This document shows positions 31,050 to 44,127 of a stretch of DNA of 64,000 nucleotides, piece by piece. The notes under the pieces are model-generated. The model was not told the DNA's origin and did no database searches. It saw only the letters and a list, made by a program, of their open reading frames with translations. The stretch's first letter is position 1, and each line of letters starts with the position of its first letter. The translations under genes were made by a program, and so were the position numbers. The stretch comes from Streptomyces mirabilis (lineage in GTDB: Bacteria; Actinomycetota; Actinomycetes; Streptomycetales; Streptomycetaceae), in the NCBI RefSeq assembly GCF_039503195.1, contig NZ_JBCJKP010000001.1, forward strand, positions 7,006,001 through 7,070,000, written 5' to 3'.

Positions 31050-34000
31050 TCACTCATCGGCTGCCGAGAGCTTCGCCCGAAGAACCGGAGCGATCCGGGA
31101 CAGCGCCGCCGCTTCGGTCATCTGGTTGTGTTCGCAGTCGATCTCGATTTCCGTGATCCGGCCCGCGATCAGCGGCTGCCAGGCCATCGCGAAGTCCGGA
31201 TCGTCCGGATGGCTGCGGGACGCGGTGAAGAACAGCAGGTCGGCGTCGACCGTGCGACTGAACGGTTCGTGCAGCATCGAGGTCTGCCGGCCGTAGACCT
31301 CCGACAGCGCGGCCAGGCTGCGTTCGCCGAGACCGGCCAGCGGGTGGTCGACTTCGCGCAGGAACGAGTGCACCCGGGCGAAGTCGAGCTCCCCCTCCGC
31401 CGTCGGCGCCAGATCCAGACCGAGGTCCCGCAGGGCCCTGAACAGCACGTCGGTGTCCGGTTGCCGGTACCCGTGCCCGGGAACCGTGGTGTCCAGCATG
31501 GCGAGCAGGCGCACCGGTTCGCCATCGGCGCGCAGCAACGCGGCGATGGCGTGGGCCACCGCGCCACCGGACGACCAGCCGAGCAGGTGATAGGGCCCGT
31601 GTGGTTGTACCGCGCGGATCTGGGCGACGTAGTCGGCCGCCATGTCGTCGAGGGACTCGGCGAACTCGACCTGCCCGGCCAGACCGCGGGCCTGAAGCGC
31701 GTAGATCGGCTGCTCCCGGTCGAGATGCTGTAGCAGGCCCGCGTACACCCAGCCGAGCCCGGTCGCCGGATGCACGCAGAACAGCGGGGGCCGGCCGCCT
31801 TCGGCACGCAGCGGCAGCAGGACCTCCAGCGAGCTGGCCGGGCTGTCGGAGTCGAGGCGCTCAGCCAGGCCGGCCACGGTCGGCGCCTCGAACAGGGTGC
31901 GCACGGCGAACTCGACGCCGAGCCGGGCCCGTGCCTTCGCGACGAGCTGAGTGGCGAGCAGGGAATGCCCGCCCAGTTCGAAGAAGCTGTCGTCGACTCC
32001 GACCGCCGGCACACCGATCACCTCGGCGAACAGTTCGCACAGCGCCCGTTCCCGCGCGTCGCGTGGTTCCCTGCTGCTGATGGCCTTCGCGGTCTCGGGT
32101 GCCGGCAGCATGCGCCGGTCCAGCTTTCCGCTTGCGTTCAACGGGAGGCGCGGGAGCGACACGACCGCCGAAGGGACCAGATGCCCCGGCAGCTCACGGC
32201 GGGCGAACTCGATCATCTCGGCAGGCCGGACCTCGTGGCCGTCGGCAGGGACGGCGTACGCGACCAGGGTGGTGTCCCCCCGCCGGTCCTGCCGGGCGAG
32301 CACCGCGACCTGGGCCACGGACCCGTGCCGGGCGAGCACGGCCTCGGTCTCGGCGGGTTCGGCCCGGTGACCGCGGATCTTGACCTGGTCGTCGACCCGG
32401 CCGATGAACTCCAACTGGCCGTCGAAGCGCCAGCGCACCAGGTCACCGGTCCGGTACATGCGTTCCCCCGCATGGCCGAACGGGCAGGCGACGAACCGCT
32501 CCGCGGTCATCGCGGGCCGCCCGAAATAGCCCCGGGCAAGACCCGCCCCGGCCAGATACAGCTCCCCGGCGACACCGGGCGGCACCGGACGGAGGCCGTC
32601 GTCCAGCACGTACGTCCGGTAGTTGGTGATCGCCCGGCCGATGGGTGCCACCCCCGCGGCGTTCCCGTCGTCGAACCACGCGGTGGCGTAGACGCAGGCC
32701 TCCGTCGGGCCGTAGAGGTTTGCGATCCGCACACCGGGTGCGGCGGCCCGCAGCTCGTGCACCAACCGCGGCGAGACCGCCTCGCCCACCAGGATGAGGG
32801 TGCCGATCCGGAGCTCACCGCCCGGAGCGAGGGCCGCCGACATCGCGGACGGCGCCGTGCACACCAGGCTCGCCTCTGGACGGTCCTCCCCGGCGAGAGC
32901 GAGCACGTCCCGCACCACCTCGATGCATCCACCGCCCACCAGCGGCAGGATCATGTCCGACACCGAGACGTCGAAGCTCGCCGAGGTCGAGGCGAGCGCG
33001 GCGCCGAACACGTCCTCGGGGAGGGTGTCCCGTGCCCACGCTGCCAGGTTCGCCACCGACCGGTGCGTGACCACCACGCCCTTGGGCCGCCCGGTCGACC
33101 CCGAGGTGTAGATCACGTAGGCCGCGTCGTCCGGGTGCAGCGGCGCCAGTCGGTCCGCGTCGCCCAGGTCGGTGGGGTCGAGCCGGGCCAGCGCGGCTTC
33201 GGTCGCCGGGTCGTCGAGCACGATCCGGGCCTGGTCGTCGGGGAGGACAGCCGCGCCGGCGCTGTCCGTCAGCACCAGCACCGGCCGGGCGTCCTCGATC
33301 AGATACCGCACGCGCTCCGCCGGATGACCGGGGTCGATCGGCAGGTAAGCGGCACCGGAGTTCAGCACCGCCCACATCGCGATCGGCAGCCGCTCGTCCC
33401 TCGGCAGGGCCAGCGCGACCCGCTGATCCGGGCCGCAGCCGTACGCCACCAGCAGCCGTGCCAACCGGTTCGCGGCCGCCCGCAGCTCGTCGTAGCTCAA
33501 CCGCGCGCCGGCCGCGCGGACCGCGGTGGCGGTGCCGTCACGGGAGGCCGCGGCGGCGAACAACCGCGGCAGGGTCGTTGCCGGGACCTCTGCGGTCTCG
33601 CCGTTCCACTCCCGCAGGATCCGCGTCCGCTCGGCCGGTTCGAGCAGCTCGACCTGGCTGATCCGCTGCCCCGGATCGGCAGTGATCGCCTCAAGCATCA
33701 GCAGCAGGCGGGCGACGATCGCCTCAGCGGTTTCCCGGTCGAACAGGTCAGTGCTGTAGACGAGCGCGCCGCGCGCACCGCCCTCCCGGCCGTCCGCGTG
33801 GTACCTGGCTTCCAGGTGGACGGACAGGTCGAACATGGCGGCCTCGACGCCGACCGGAGCGCCCTCGGCGGCGAGGCCGGGCAGCCGCAGCTCGGTGTCC
33901 CGAGTGTTCTGGAAGGCGAACATCACCTGGAACAGCGGATGCCGGGCCACCGACCGGTCCGGGTTGAGAGCCTCGACGAGGTACTCGAACGGCAGATCCT

Positions 34001-37000
34001 GGTGAGCGTAGGCGTTGAGGTTGGCCTCCCGCACCCGGTCGATGACCTCGCGGAACGTCGGATCGCCGCTGGTGTCGGTGCGTAGCACCAGCGTGTTGAC
34101 GAAGAACCCGACGAGCTCGTCGAAGGCTTCGTCCGTACGCCCGGCGATGGGCGAGCCGATCGGGATGTCGGTGCCGGCGCCGAGCCGGGTCAGCAAAGAC
34201 GCGAGCGCCGTCTGGACGACCATGAACGCGGTCGCGTGGCAGTCGACAGCCAGCTTGTTGATCCGGGCGTGCAGCTCCGGGCCGTAGCCGAATTCGACAC
34301 TGCCGCCGGCGTAGCTCGGCGTCTTCGGCCGCGCACGATCCGTCGGCAACGGCAGCTCGTCCGGAATCCCGGCCAGCGCGTCACGCCAGTACAGGACCTG
34401 CTCGTTGATGAGGCTCGACGGATCGTCCTCGCGGCCCAGCAACTCCCGCTGCCACAACGCGTAGTCCGCGTACTGCACGGGCAGTTCGGTCCACCGGGGC
34501 GCTCGGGCCGCGCAGCGGTCCGCGTACGCGGTGCTCAGGTCGCGGGTGAGCGGGACCAGGGACCAGCCGTCGCCGGCGACGTGGTGCACGACCAGCACCA
34601 GCACGTGCTCGGTCGGGGACACGGTGAGCACCCGAACGCGCAGCGGCAGGTCCCTCTGGAGGTCGAAGCCCCGTTCGGCGGTCTCCGCGATCGCCGCGGC
34701 CAGCTCGTCCCGGCCGACCTCGGTCACCACGAGTTCCACCTGCGCCCGGTCGGGGTCGAGGATGAGCTGGTAGGGAACGCCGTCGACGTCCGGGAAGACC
34801 GTGCGCAGCGCCTCGTGCCGCGCGACGACGTCGGCGATCGCGGCGGTCAGCGCCGACCGGTCCAGCGAACCGATCAGCCGCACCGCCATCGGTAGGTTGT
34901 AGGCGGCATTCGGGCCTTCCAGCCGGTTCAGGAACCACAGCCGCTGCTGCGCGTGCGACAACGGCACCCGCTCCGGCCGCCGCGTCCGCACGACCGGCTG
35001 CCGTCGGGTGTCGCCGGCCCGGTCGAGCACCCGGACGAGCCCGGCCACGGTCGGTGTGCCGAACAGGTCGCGGATCGCCAGATCGACGCCGAACGTGGCC
35101 CGTACTCGGGAGATCAGCCGGGTCGCCATCAAGGAGTGGCCGCCGAGGTCGAAGAACCCGTCGTCGATCCCCACTCCGGGCAGACCGAGGACCTCCGCGA
35201 AGATCCGGCAGAGCGCGGCCTCGCGCGGATCGCGCGGCCCCCGTCCCACCTCCCGGCCGGCGAAGTCGGGCGCCGGCAGTGCCCGTCGGTCCAGCTTCCC
35301 GTTCGGTGTGACAGGCAGTGCGTCCAGCACCACGAACGCAGCCGGGACCAGATGCTCCGGCAGGGAACGGAGGAGGAACTCGCGCAACGCCGCGGGCTCG
35401 GGCCGGTCCGCGGTGTCCTGGTCGGTCTCCGGCCTCCGGGACGGGACGACATAGGCGAAGAGCCGGGTGTCCCCGGAGTCGTCCGCGCGGGGCACGACCG
35501 CGGCCTGCGCGACGCCGTCGTGCCGGGCCAGGGCCGCCTCGATCTCGACGGGCTCGACCCGGAAGCCGCGCACCTTGACCTGGTCGTCGGCGCGGCCGAC
35601 GAACTCGAGCTGCCCGTCGGCGCGCCAGATCGCCAAGTCGCCGGTTCGGTACATCCGTTCACCGGCTTCGCCGAAGGGGCTGGCCACGAACCGCTCGGCG
35701 GTCAGGGCCGGGCGGCGCAGATACCCGCGGGCCAGCTGGGCACCGGCGACATACAGCTCGCCGACCACCCCGGCCGGCGCCGGACGCAGCGCGGCGTCGA
35801 GCACGTACAGCGCGGTGTTCCACACCGGACGGCCGATCGGCACGGAGACGGCGCCGGGCTCGTCCCGGTACTCCCAGGCGCTCACGTCGACCGACGCCTC
35901 GGTCGGCCCGTACAGGTTGTGCACCGGGACCCCGATCGTCGCGTGGGCCCGCTGAGCCAGCTCGACCGGCAGCGCTTCTCCGCTGCTGATCAGTCGGCGC
36001 AGGTCCGGCAGCCGTGCCGCACCCGGCTCCGCGACGAACGCGGCCAGCATCGACGGTACGAAGTGCGCTGTGGTGACCCGCTGTTCGCGGATCAGTTCGG
36101 CCAGGTACGCCGGATCCTTGTGCCCGTCGGGCTTGGCCACCAGCAGCGTGGCGCCGGTGATCAGCGGCCAGAAGAACTCCCAGACCGAGACGTCGAACCC
36201 GGCGGGGGTTTTCTGCAGCACCCGGTCGGTCTCGTCGAGCCCGTACCGGTCCTGCATCCACAGCAGTCGGTTGACGATGCTCGCGTGGGACACCACCACG
36301 CCCTTGGGCCGTCCGGTCGATCCCGAGGTGTAGATCACGTAGGCGGGGTGCTCCGGAACGCATGCGACCTCGTCGCGGCCGAGCACGGGGCCCGCCGGCT
36401 CGACGCCGAAGACCGGATGGTCCTCGGTGAGTGTGAGCACCGGTCGGGCGTCGTCGAGCAGGTACTGAATCCGCTCGGCCGGATAGCCGGGGTCGATCGG
36501 CAGGTACGCGGCACCGGTCTTCAGCACGGCCAGCAGCGTGACGACCAGGGCTTCGGAGCGCGGCAGCACGACCGCGACGCACTGCTCGGGGCCGGCACCG
36601 TGTTCGGCCAGCAGCCGGGCGAGTCGGCCCGCCCGCAGGTCCAGTTGGCTGTAGGTCAGTGAGGCGTCCTCGAACTCCACCGCTGTCCGGTCGGGCGTCC
36701 GGGCCGCCTGCGCGGCGAACAGCTCGGGCAGAGTCGTGCGCGGCACCTCGTGCGCCGTGTCGTTCCAGGTCCGTACGACCCGCTCGCGACCGGCCGGATC
36801 GAGCAGTTCGGCCGCACCGATCCGCTGCCCTGGATCGGTGGCCATCGCGGAGAGTAGACGCACCAGGTGGTCGGACAGCTGCTCGACGGCCGCCTCGTCG
36901 AACAGGTCGGTCGAGTACTCGACCATGCCGTCCAGGCCTGCCGGGGCACCGTCCTCGTCGAAGGCCTCGCGGAGGTGGATGGCCAGGTCGAACTTGTTCT

Positions 37001-40000
37001 GCACGATCCGGTCGAGCGCTTCGCCCCGGGCGACCAGGCCGGGGAACGCCGGCTCCGGTGTGGCGCCGTGCAGCGACAGCAGGATCTGGAACAGCGGCAG
37101 GCGCCCGTTGGATCGGCTCGGGTTCAGGATCTCGACGAGTCGCTCGAACGGCAGGTCCTGGTTCGCGTAGGCGTTGAGATTGGTCTCGCTGATGCGGCCG
37201 AGCAGCTCGTGCCACGTGGGATTTCCGCTGGTGTCGGTCCGCAGCACCAGGGTGTTGAGGAAGACGCCGATGAGCTCGTCGAGGGCTTGGTCGGTGCGTC
37301 CGGCGACCGGGGTGCCGATGGGGATGTCGGTGCCGGAGCCGAGCCGGGTGAGCAGGGCGGTGAGCCCCGCCTGGCTGACCATGTACAGGCTGGTGCCGGA
37401 GTCGTTGGCCAGCGCGGCGAGGCGACGATGGGTCTCCGCCCCGATCCGGAACGAGAAGGTGGAACCGTGGTACTCGCCGCTCGTGCTTCGAGGCCGGCTG
37501 TAGGGCAGCCGCAGGTCCTCGGGCAGATCGGCCAGCGTCTCGCGCCAGAACGCGATCTGTTCGCTGATCAGGCTGTCCGGCTCGTCCTCGCGGCCGAAGA
37601 GCTCCCGCTGCCACAGCGCGTAGTCCGCGTACTGGACGGGCAGTTCCGTCCACCGCGGCCGACGGCCGTCGAGCCGGGCGGCGTACGCATCCGTGAGGTC
37701 ACGCGTCAGCGGCCCCATCGACCATCCGTCACCCGCGATGTGGTGCAGCACCAGCATCAGCACGTGGTCGTCCGCCGACACCGCGAACAGGTGCGCCCAC
37801 AGCGGCAGCTCGTCGGCGAGGTCGAAGGCGCGGCCGGCGGCGAGGGCGAGTCGCTCGGCCAGTTCGGTCTCCGTGGTCCCGGTGACCCGGAGCTCGACCT
37901 GGGCCTGCTCCGGCGGCACGATGCGCTGGTAGGGGGTGCCGTCGACGTCCGGGTAGGTGGTGCGGAGCGATTCGTGCCGGTCCGACAGGTCCTGGATCGC
38001 CGCGGTGAGTGCGGCACGGTCGAGGCTGCCCTTCAGGCGCACGGCGATCGGCATGTTGTAGGTGGCGCTCGGGCCTTCCAGCCGGTTCAGGAACCACAGC
38101 CGCTGTTGCGCGTGCGAGAGCGGGGTCCGCTCCGGGCGCCGTGCCCGTACCACCGGCCGGCGCCGGGTGCCGGCGACCCGGTCCAGCACCTGGGCGAGCC
38201 CGGCCACCGTCGGCGCGGCGAAGAGGTCGCGGATGGACAGGTCCACTCCCAGAGCGGCCCGCACCCGGGAGATCAGCCGGGTCGCCAGCAGCGAATGGCC
38301 GCCGAGGTCGAAGAACCCGTCGTCGATCCCCACCCGGGGCAGGCCGAGCACCTCGGCCAGGATCCGGCACAGGACCTCTTCCCGCTCGTTGCGCGGGCCA
38401 CGGCTGGAGGCCCGGGCGGAGACGCTGGGCGCCGGCAGGGCGCGCCGGTCCACCTTGCCGTTCGGCGTCAACGGCATCCGGTCCAGCACCACGAACGCCG
38501 TCGGTATCAGGTAGTCCGGCAGCACGTTCCGAAGGTGCTCGCGCACCGACTCGACCATCGCCGCCGAGGTCAGCGTGGTGGCCGGGGCGTTGGTGTACGA
38601 ACGGGAGTCGGGGGTCGGTGACGGGCCGGGGCGGTAGGCGCCGCCCGTCGTCCCGGGCGCGCTGAACACGGCCTCCAGGCCGCCGCCCCGATGGTCGGCG
38701 CCCGACCAGGTCAGGTCGGTCCGGTAACCGCACTCGGCGCCCAGCCCGGCGAGCAGTTGGGGATCGGGCAGTTCGGGCTCGGGCTCCGTCAGCACGGCTA
38801 GGGCGGCCGCGAGATCGCCCGCTTCGAGGGCCCGCACGGCGGCGATCTCACCGGCGACCCGGCGGTTGGGTATGCCCGTGACACGCAGGCCGGCCGGCCG
38901 GGTGACCAGCAGTGCCCGCAAGGCGTCCACGTCGGTGATGTCCCGGCCCCACACGGCTTCCCGGCCGACAGCCGGTGCGGGGGTCGGCTCCGCGCGCAGC
39001 ACCACGTCGTAGCGGTGGCCCGTGAGTTCGTTGCGGTCCGTGCCGGGCTTGATCCTCAGGTCGACGGACGGGGCCACGGTGGCGAAGTAGTCTGGATCGA
39101 CGAGGAGTTCCGTCTCCCGGGAGACGGCCAGGTCGACGGCCTTGCACAGCTCGGCGGCGTCACCGTCCGCGGCGTCGACCGAGCGGAGTTCGACGGCGGT
39201 CCGCAGGGCGCGGTGCAGCCGCAGGTTGCGTACGTCCCCGACGAACACGGCGCCACCGGGAACGACCAGGTCAAGCGCCCGGGTGAGTACGTCGGTCAGA
39301 TAGCCGGAGCTGGGGAAGTACTGGACGACGGAGTTCAGAATGATCGTGTCGAAGAACCCGGTCGGCAGGCCGTCGAAGATGTGGGCCGCCTGTGCCCTCA
39401 GTTCGACCCGGCCGTCCAGTTCGGGCCTGTCGGCGAGTTGGCCGCGGACCCGGTCGATGACCACCTCGGAGATGTCGGTGCCCCAGTAGGCGTCGCAGTG
39501 CGGTGCCAGCGGCGCGAGGATCAGGCCGCTGCCGACCCCGATCTCCAGCACCCGTCGGGGGTCGAGCTCCCGCACCCGGTCCACGGTGGCGTCGCGCCAC
39601 CGCCGCATCTCCTCGACCGGAATGGCCTGGCCGGTGTAGCTGCTGTTCCAGCCGGAGAAGTCCTCGCCCAGTCCGGCGGACAAGCCCGCGTGGTGGGCAT
39701 CGTAGGTCGCCTGCCAGGTGCCGAGCTGCTGCTGTTCCCCCACCCGGTCACGGTGGCCGTCGTCCTCGGCCGGGACGAGGTACGCGGTCAACTGCGGGTC
39801 GCCCGGGCGGTCCTCGCGCGCCACCACGGCCGCCTGCCGTACCGCGGAATGCCCGGTCAGCACCGCCTCGACCTCGCCCGGTTCGATCCGGAAGCCGCGG
39901 ATCTTCACCTGCTGGTCGGCGCGCCCGGCGAAGTCGACCTGCCCGTCGGGCCGCCAGCGGGCCAGGTCGCCGGTGCGGTACATGCGCTCCCCGGGCCCGC

Positions 40001-42482
40001 CGAACGGGCAGGCCACGAACCGCTCCGCGGTCACCCCGGGACGGTGCAGGTAGCCGAGGGCCAGGCCCGCGCCCGCGATGTACAGCTCTCCCACCACGCC
40101 CACCGGCACCGGACGCAGGGCCTCGTCCAGCACGTAGACGCGTGTGTTGTCCAGCGGCCTGCCGATCGGGGGGCCGTCGGAGCCGGACAGCGGCTCGCTG
40201 ACCGTCGCGCAGACGGTCGACTCGGTGGGGCCGTAGGCGTTGAACATCCGGTTGCCCGGAGCCCATCGCGCCACCAGGGGGCCGGGGCACGCCTCACTGG
40301 CCACCACCACGGTCGTACCGGACGGCAGGCCGTCGGAAGGCAGTGCCGCCAGCACCGACGGCGGCATGGTGACGTGCGTGACGCGCATGGCCCGGACGAA
40401 CGCGGCCAACTGCGGCCCGGGCGTGACCTGCTCGGCGGATCCGATGACCAGCGTGCCCCCGGAGAGCAGCGCCAGGCAGCAGTCCCAGAACGCCGCGTCG
40501 AAACTCGGCGAGGCGAACTGGAGCACCCGGCTGCCCGGCCCCGCGCCGAAGCGTTCCTGCTGGCTGCGGGCCAGGCTGGCCACTCCGGCGTCCGAGACCA
40601 CAACGCCCTTCGGGGTCCCGGTGGACCCCGAGGTGTAGATCACGTACAGAGGGCTGTCGAGCGACCGGTTCGGTGGCAGGTCGTCCGCGCTCTGCCGGTC
40701 GAGTTCGGCGCGGGTGCCCTCCTCGTCGAGCACCAGGCGCGGGATGCCGGCCGGGAGGCGCTCGGCCAGTTCCCGGACGGTCACCGCCAGCGCGGGACGG
40801 GAATCGTCGAGCATGAACGCGATGCGTTCGGCCGGGTAGTCGGGATCGACCGGCAGATAGGCCGCCCCGACCTTGGCCACGGCGAGCATCGCGGTGATCA
40901 GCTCGGGTGACCTGGGCATCGCCAGCGCCACCAGCTGCCCCGGTCCGGCACCCCGCTCGGTGAGCAGCCGTGCCAGCCGGTTCGCGGCGGTGTTGAGCTC
41001 ACCGTAGGTCAGCGTGACCGTGTCGGACGCCAGTGCGGGCGCGTCCGGGTGCGCGATGGCGTTGGACCGGAAGATCTCCGCGAACCCTGCCGCGTCGACC
41101 TCGTGCGCGGTCCGGTTCCATGTGTCGAGCACCCGCTGTCGCTCGTCCGGCACCAGCACGTCCAGAGAGCCGAGCGGCCGGTCGGGGTCGCAGACCATAG
41201 CCTCGAACACCTGGATGAGGCGGGCGCCCAGTCGGTCCACGCTCGCCCGGTCGAACAGGTCGGTGGCGAACTCGATGGTGCCGGCCAGGCCGCCGGGCCC
41301 GCCCCCCTGGTCGAATTGTTCGCCCATGCTGAACGCCAGGTCGAACTTCGATGTGGCGGTGTACAGCTGCTCGCCCTCCACCACCAGCCCCGGCAGCCGC
41401 AGCTGTGGCAGCGTGTTGTTCTGGAACGCGAGCATCACCTGGAACAGGGGATGCCTGCCCAGGCTCCGGTCCGGCCGGAGGATGTCGACCAGCCGCTCGA
41501 ACGGGAGGTCCTGGTGCGCGTAGGCAGACAGAGCCCTTTCCCGGGACCGGGCGATGAGCTCGCGGAACGTCGGGTTGCCGGCGGTGTCGACGCGCAGAAC
41601 GAGGGTGTTCACAAAGAACCCGACGAGTTCGTGGAGCGCCTCGTCGGTACGGCCGGCGATGGCCGAGCCGATCGGGATGTCCGTGCCGGCGCCCAACCGG
41701 CTGAGCAGGGCGGCCAGCCCCGCCTGCACCACCATGAACAGGCTCGCGTCCGACCGGACGGCCAGCTCGGACAGTTTCCGGTGCAGCGTCGCGTCGACGT
41801 GGAACGGGACGTTGCCGCCCTCGTTGCTCGACGTGGCCGGCCGCTGTCGGTCCACCGGAAGCCGCAGCTCGTCCGGCAGATCGGCCAGCGCCTTGCGCCA
41901 GTACTCGATCTGCTCGCTGATCAGGCTCTCCGGGTCGTCCTCTCCGCCGAGCAGCTCCTGCTGCCACAGGGTGTAGTCCGCGTACTGGATCGGCAGGTCC
42001 GGCCAGTCCGGCGCCCGCCCGGCACGGCGGGCCTCGTACGCCGCGGTGAGATCACGGGCCAACGGGGCCATCGACCAGCCGTCCGCGGCGATGTGATGGA
42101 TCACCAGAGCCAGAACGTGTTCATGGTCGGAGACCGCGAACAGCTCGGCCCGTATGGGGATCTCGGCCGCCAGGTCGAACGGGCGAGCGGCCAGCTCGGC
42201 AATCCGGTCGGTGAAGTCCGCGGACCCGACCTCGGTGACGGGCACATCGAGCCGGGCGTCGCCCGGCTCGATGAAGCGCTGGTAGGGCACGTCCTCCTGG
42301 TCGACGAAGACCGTGCGCAACGGCTCGTGCCGGTCGACCAGGTCCTGGAGTGCCACGGCGAGCGCGGTCCGGTCGAGCGCGCCTGTCAGCCGCAGCACCG
42401 CCGGCATGTTGTAGGTGGCGCTGGGACCTTCCAACCGGTTGAGGAACCACAGTCGCTGCTGTGCGTGCGAGAGCGGGATCAT
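31050..42482 (-). CDS. Trimodular NRPS, C-A-nMT-T / C-A-T / C-A-T-TE (predicted N-Me-Phe, Ser, unknown)
   Basis: 3810 residues, ATG 42482 with GAGGAG upstream. Condensation domains carry HHIAADG, HHIAGDG and HHVAGDG; carrier domains have LGGHSL at about residues 1396, 2449 and 3506; the thioesterase has GWSSGG (about 3636) and a late catalytic His in CEHNQ. A SAM N-methyltransferase (VLEIGVGSG near 981) is inserted in the first A domain. Reading the ten-residue pocket against GrsA gives DAWTVAAVCK (Phe) for module 1 and DVWHISLVDK (Ser) for module 2. Module 3 gives DVSTIVLVYK, which I cannot assign. The N-terminal C domain shows that it accepts a chain from another NRPS, likely the one at 61290. 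No frameshift in 11.4 kb. It carries the shared promoter block at 42718-42779. Confidence 0.96.
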   Translation of the reverse strand: MIPLSHAQQRLWFLNRLEGPSATYNMPAVLRLTGALDRTALAVALQDLVDRHEPLRTVFVDQEDVPYQRFIEPGDARLDVPVTEVGSADFTDRIAELAARPFDLAAEIPIRAELFAVSDHEHVLALVIHHIAADGWSMAPLARDLTAAYEARRAGRAPDWPDLPIQYADYTLWQQELLGGEDDPESLISEQIEYWRKALADLPDELRLPVDRQRPATSSNEGGNVPFHVDATLHRKLSELAVRSDASLFMVVQAGLAALLSRLGAGTDIPIGSAIAGRTDEALHELVGFFVNTLVLRVDTAGNPTFRELIARSRERALSAYAHQDLPFERLVDILRPDRSLGRHPLFQVMLAFQNNTLPQLRLPGLVVEGEQLYTATSKFDLAFSMGEQFDQGGGPGGLAGTIEFATDLFDRASVDRLGARLIQVFEAMVCDPDRPLGSLDVLVPDERQRVLDTWNRTAHEVDAAGFAEIFRSNAIAHPDAPALASDTVTLTYGELNTAANRLARLLTERGAGPGQLVALAMPRSPELITAMLAVAKVGAAYLPVDPDYPAERIAFMLDDSRPALAVTVRELAERLPAGIPRLVLDEEGTRAELDRQSADDLPPNRSLDSPLYVIYTSGSTGTPKGVVVSDAGVASLARSQQERFGAGPGSRVLQFASPSFDAAFWDCCLALLSGGTLVIGSAEQVTPGPQLAAFVRAMRVTHVTMPPSVLAALPSDGLPSGTTVVVASEACPGPLVARWAPGNRMFNAYGPTESTVCATVSEPLSGSDGPPIGRPLDNTRVYVLDEALRPVPVGVVGELYIAGAGLALGYLHRPGVTAERFVACPFGGPGERMYRTGDLARWRPDGQVDFAGRADQQVKIRGFRIEPGEVEAVLTGHSAVRQAAVVAREDRPGDPQLTAYLVPAEDDGHRDRVGEQQQLGTWQATYDAHHAGLSAGLGEDFSGWNSSYTGQAIPVEEMRRWRDATVDRVRELDPRRVLEIGVGSGLILAPLAPHCDAYWGTDISEVVIDRVRGQLADRPELDGRVELRAQAAHIFDGLPTGFFDTIILNSVVQYFPSSGYLTDVLTRALDLVVPGGAVFVGDVRNLRLHRALRTAVELRSVDAADGDAAELCKAVDLAVSRETELLVDPDYFATVAPSVDLRIKPGTDRNELTGHRYDVVLRAEPTPAPAVGREAVWGRDITDVDALRALLVTRPAGLRVTGIPNRRVAGEIAAVRALEAGDLAAALAVLTEPEPELPDPQLLAGLGAECGYRTDLTWSGADHRGGGLEAVFSAPGTTGGAYRPGPSPTPDSRSYTNAPATTLTSAAMVESVREHLRNVLPDYLIPTAFVVLDRMPLTPNGKVDRRALPAPSVSARASSRGPRNEREEVLCRILAEVLGLPRVGIDDGFFDLGGHSLLATRLISRVRAALGVDLSIRDLFAAPTVAGLAQVLDRVAGTRRRPVVRARRPERTPLSHAQQRLWFLNRLEGPSATYNMPIAVRLKGSLDRAALTAAIQDLSDRHESLRTTYPDVDGTPYQRIVPPEQAQVELRVTGTTETELAERLALAAGRAFDLADELPLWAHLFAVSADDHVLMLVLHHIAGDGWSMGPLTRDLTDAYAARLDGRRPRWTELPVQYADYALWQRELFGREDEPDSLISEQIAFWRETLADLPEDLRLPYSRPRSTSGEYHGSTFSFRIGAETHRRLAALANDSGTSLYMVSQAGLTALLTRLGSGTDIPIGTPVAGRTDQALDELIGVFLNTLVLRTDTSGNPTWHELLGRISETNLNAYANQDLPFERLVEILNPSRSNGRLPLFQILLSLHGATPEPAFPGLVARGEALDRIVQNKFDLAIHLREAFDEDGAPAGLDGMVEYSTDLFDEAAVEQLSDHLVRLLSAMATDPGQRIGAAELLDPAGRERVVRTWNDTAHEVPRTTLPELFAAQAARTPDRTAVEFEDASLTYSQLDLRAGRLARLLAEHGAGPEQCVAVVLPRSEALVVTLLAVLKTGAAYLPIDPGYPAERIQYLLDDARPVLTLTEDHPVFGVEPAGPVLGRDEVACVPEHPAYVIYTSGSTGRPKGVVVSHASIVNRLLWMQDRYGLDETDRVLQKTPAGFDVSVWEFFWPLITGATLLVAKPDGHKDPAYLAELIREQRVTTAHFVPSMLAAFVAEPGAARLPDLRRLISSGEALPVELAQRAHATIGVPVHNLYGPTEASVDVSAWEYRDEPGAVSVPIGRPVWNTALYVLDAALRPAPAGVVGELYVAGAQLARGYLRRPALTAERFVASPFGEAGERMYRTGDLAIWRADGQLEFVGRADDQVKVRGFRVEPVEIEAALARHDGVAQAAVVPRADDSGDTRLFAYVVPSRRPETDQDTADRPEPAALREFLLRSLPEHLVPAAFVVLDALPVTPNGKLDRRALPAPDFAGREVGRGPRDPREAALCRIFAEVLGLPGVGIDDGFFDLGGHSLMATRLISRVRATFGVDLAIRDLFGTPTVAGLVRVLDRAGDTRRQPVVRTRRPERVPLSHAQQRLWFLNRLEGPNAAYNLPMAVRLIGSLDRSALTAAIADVVARHEALRTVFPDVDGVPYQLILDPDRAQVELVVTEVGRDELAAAIAETAERGFDLQRDLPLRVRVLTVSPTEHVLVLVVHHVAGDGWSLVPLTRDLSTAYADRCAARAPRWTELPVQYADYALWQRELLGREDDPSSLINEQVLYWRDALAGIPDELPLPTDRARPKTPSYAGGSVEFGYGPELHARINKLAVDCHATAFMVVQTALASLLTRLGAGTDIPIGSPIAGRTDEAFDELVGFFVNTLVLRTDTSGDPTFREVIDRVREANLNAYAHQDLPFEYLVEALNPDRSVARHPLFQVMFAFQNTRDTELRLPGLAAEGAPVGVEAAMFDLSVHLEARYHADGREGGARGALVYSTDLFDRETAEAIVARLLLMLEAITADPGQRISQVELLEPAERTRILREWNGETAEVPATTLPRLFAAAASRDGTATAVRAAGARLSYDELRAAANRLARLLVAYGCGPDQRVALALPRDERLPIAMWAVLNSGAAYLPIDPGHPAERVRYLIEDARPVLVLTDSAGAAVLPDDQARIVLDDPATEAALARLDPTDLGDADRLAPLHPDDAAYVIYTSGSTGRPKGVVVTHRSVANLAAWARDTLPEDVFGAALASTSASFDVSVSDMILPLVGGGCIEVVRDVLALAGEDRPEASLVCTAPSAMSAALAPGGELRIGTLILVGEAVSPRLVHELRAAAPGVRIANLYGPTEACVYATAWFDDGNAAGVAPIGRAITNYRTYVLDDGLRPVPPGVAGELYLAGAGLARGYFGRPAMTAERFVACPFGHAGERMYRTGDLVRWRFDGQLEFIGRVDDQVKIRGHRAEPAETEAVLARHGSVAQVAVLARQDRRGDTTLVAYAVPADGHEVRPAEMIEFARRELPGHLVPSAVVSLPRLPLNASGKLDRRMLPAPETAKAISSREPRDARERALCELFAEVIGVPAVGVDDSFFELGGHSLLATQLVAKARARLGVEFAVRTLFEAPTVAGLAERLDSDSPASSLEVLLPLRAEGGRPPLFCVHPATGLGWVYAGLLQHLDREQPIYALQARGLAGQVEFAESLDDMAADYVAQIRAVQPHGPYHLLGWSSGGAVAHAIAALLRADGEPVRLLAMLDTTVPGHGYRQPDTDVLFRALRDLGLDLAPTAEGELDFARVHSFLREVDHPLAGLGERSLAALSEVYGRQTSMLHEPFSRTVDADLLFFTASRSHPDDPDFAMAWQPLIAGRITEIEIDCEHNQMTEAAALSRIAPVLRAKLSAADE

Positions 42483-42717
42483 CGAATCTCCTCAGTCTGC
42501 GCCCGTGGTCGCAGCACGTTCGCGGCTACTTCGTCACCTTCGCCGGCGGCGTGTCCGGCGATCCGGCCCGCAACCGTGGCAAGCACGCCTCGCGCAGGCT
42601 CCATCCGGCCCGTGCCCACCGCGCCCGGGTTGACGGCGCGGGCGGTTTCATTCCCCGCTCGGCTCCCCTCGCCGGATGGCCACGGGGGCCGGCATACGTG
42701 CACCGTGCGGACACCTG

Positions 42718-42779
42718 CAGACTCTGTCGCGTCGGCTTGTCGTTGCAAGCTTCGGGACAGCACCGGACGGAACGAGACA
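42718..42779 (-). promoter_or_regulatory. Shared cluster promoter block, copy A (trimodular NRPS)
   Basis: In the NRPS sense: TGTCTCGTTCCGTCC (positions 1-15), GTCC (22-25), CTTGC (31-35), GACA (39-42) and GAGTCTG (56-62). The same blocks with the same spacing occur at 56221-56283 and 60948-61009. CTTGC and GAGTCTG are spaced like -35 and -10 boxes. The copy is 236 bases upstream of the NRPS start, giving a long leader. The rest of the 42483-42899 gap shows no gene. Confidence 0.75.
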
Positions 42780-42899
42780 ACGCGGAGGGCAAGTTCGGAC
42801 CTGAAGTGCCTCTGCTTCTGGGCGAGTTCGAGCCACTCCGACCGCCGGGCCCGAACCGGGGGATGGAACCTTCCGGACAGGAGACGCGTTTTACCTCAC

Positions 42900-43310
42900 A
42901 TGACAGGCATGTGGGCAGAGGCTGCACTCCCCGCGCTGGCGTTACTGTTGTTCGTCTGCTGCGGGGCGGAGTTGGCGATGCGGGGCTTCAAGGGGCGCAG
43001 TGTCCTGCGCTCCCGGCGGGGGCCCGCGAGACGCCCCCTGACGGGTTCCGCGTTCGACGAGTTCGGCCTGATGTTCAACGGCAACAAGTCGATCGAGATC
43101 GAACAGCAGCAACAGGATGAAGGACGCCGTGAGGAGGAGGGCGACGGTGCTCCGCCACGCACGCGCATCGACCTGGCCTCCGGCACGGCCCGGATAGTCA
43201 TCCTGCCCGCGGGAGGGCGGACCGGTCCGCGGTCGGCGGGCCCGTCCGGCGCCGGAGGGGAGTCCGGGTCCGGACGTGGGCAGGGTCCGCAGGAGGAGTC
43301 ACCCGTGTAG
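42900..43310 (+). CDS. DUF6191 family protein
   Basis: 136 residues: one N-terminal membrane segment (ALPALALLLFVCCGAELAM), then a basic, cytoplasmic region with the family pattern LTGSAFDEFGLMFNGNKSIE, IEQQQQDE and APPRTRIDLASGTARIVILP. The tail is Gly/Ser-rich. Function unknown; such genes are common single genes in streptomycetes, so it may be a bystander inside the cluster. ATG 42909 is an alternative start. Confidence 0.75.
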   Translation: MTGMWAEAALPALALLLFVCCGAELAMRGFKGRSVLRSRRGPARRPLTGSAFDEFGLMFNGNKSIEIEQQQQDEGRREEEGDGAPPRTRIDLASGTARIVILPAGGRTGPRSAGPSGAGGESGSGRGQGPQEESPV

Positions 43311-43627
43311 GTCGCCGCGGACCGGGCGGATCAGCGGACGCGCCGGTGCCGCCTGGCCGACATCCCGCGCCGGCCGAGCTGTCCCTTGGGGGACGCGGAG
43401 CCTGCCGGGCTTGCTCCGCCAATCCTTTCGGTCCATCGGCCGGGCCGTGCAAAAAATGCCATTGCAAGGGTTTCCGGGTGATCGTATGGTAATGGCGCCG
43501 AGGGTCTGTCAACGTGGCGCATGTCACTGACGGAGCGTTGTCGGGATATTGCACCGTTGCCGGGTGTGCGGCATCGTGCATTTCAGGCCGTACGCAGAAC
43601 AGTCACAAATCGGGGGATGGTGACGGA
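43311..43627. other. Intergenic region upstream of the DUF3995 gene
   Basis: 317 bases with a locally AT-rich stretch (AAAAAATGCCATTGCAAGGG around 43450) that probably holds a promoter. No gene or strong hairpin is visible. Confidence 0.5.
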
Positions 43628-44121
43628 TTGCGATTGAAGAGTTCGCGGTGGTATGGGTATCTCGCCGCCGGCTGGGCGACGATTTTCGCGAGTGCGCATT
43701 TCTTCTGGGCGCTCGGGGGAAAGTCGGGCTGGACATCTCCGCGGGACAGCGGCTCGCGGACGAGCGGCCGGGCTGGTTCGTGGCCGGCGGCCTGTGGGGA
43801 GTCGGCTGCCTCTGTCTGATCGGCGCCTCGGTGGCGCTGGGCCTGCGTCGACGTGGTGTCGACGGGCGCCCGTGGGGATTTCTCAAGATGCTCGGCTGGG
43901 GTATCGGCGGGCTGTTGCTCGTCCGGGGGATCCTCGTAGAGGTGCTGCTCATCACGGGTGTGGCGGAAGTCGACGGAGTCAGCTCCGCGCAGAAATTCTG
44001 GACACTCGCCTTGTGGAACCCCTGGTTCATTCTCGGCGGAGTGCTGTTCGGGCTGGCGGCGCGGAGCTTCGGGAAAGAAATGACCGGAGAAGTTGAATTG
44101 AGAAGCATAACGGCTCACTGA
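43628..44121 (+). pseudogene. DUF3995 membrane protein, reading frame broken near 43728
   Basis: The first frame (from TTG 43628, GGGGGA upstream) gives RLKSSRWYGYLAAGWATIFA and ASAHFFWALGGKSG; the family then continues in another frame as LDISAGQRLADERP to the stop at 44121, with three more membrane segments and WNPWFILGGVLFG near the end. One missing G in the run at 43726-43728 (GGG for GGGG) restores a single 165-residue protein. Function of DUF3995 is unknown. Real mutation or sequencing error cannot be told apart here. Confidence 0.7.
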
Positions 44122-44127
44122 GGGAAG

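Noticed and set aside
31770..38621. Several long plus-strand open frames opposite the NRPS
   Set aside because: Translations are repetitive His/Gln/Arg/Gly-rich without domains; the minus-strand NRPS explains the region completely.
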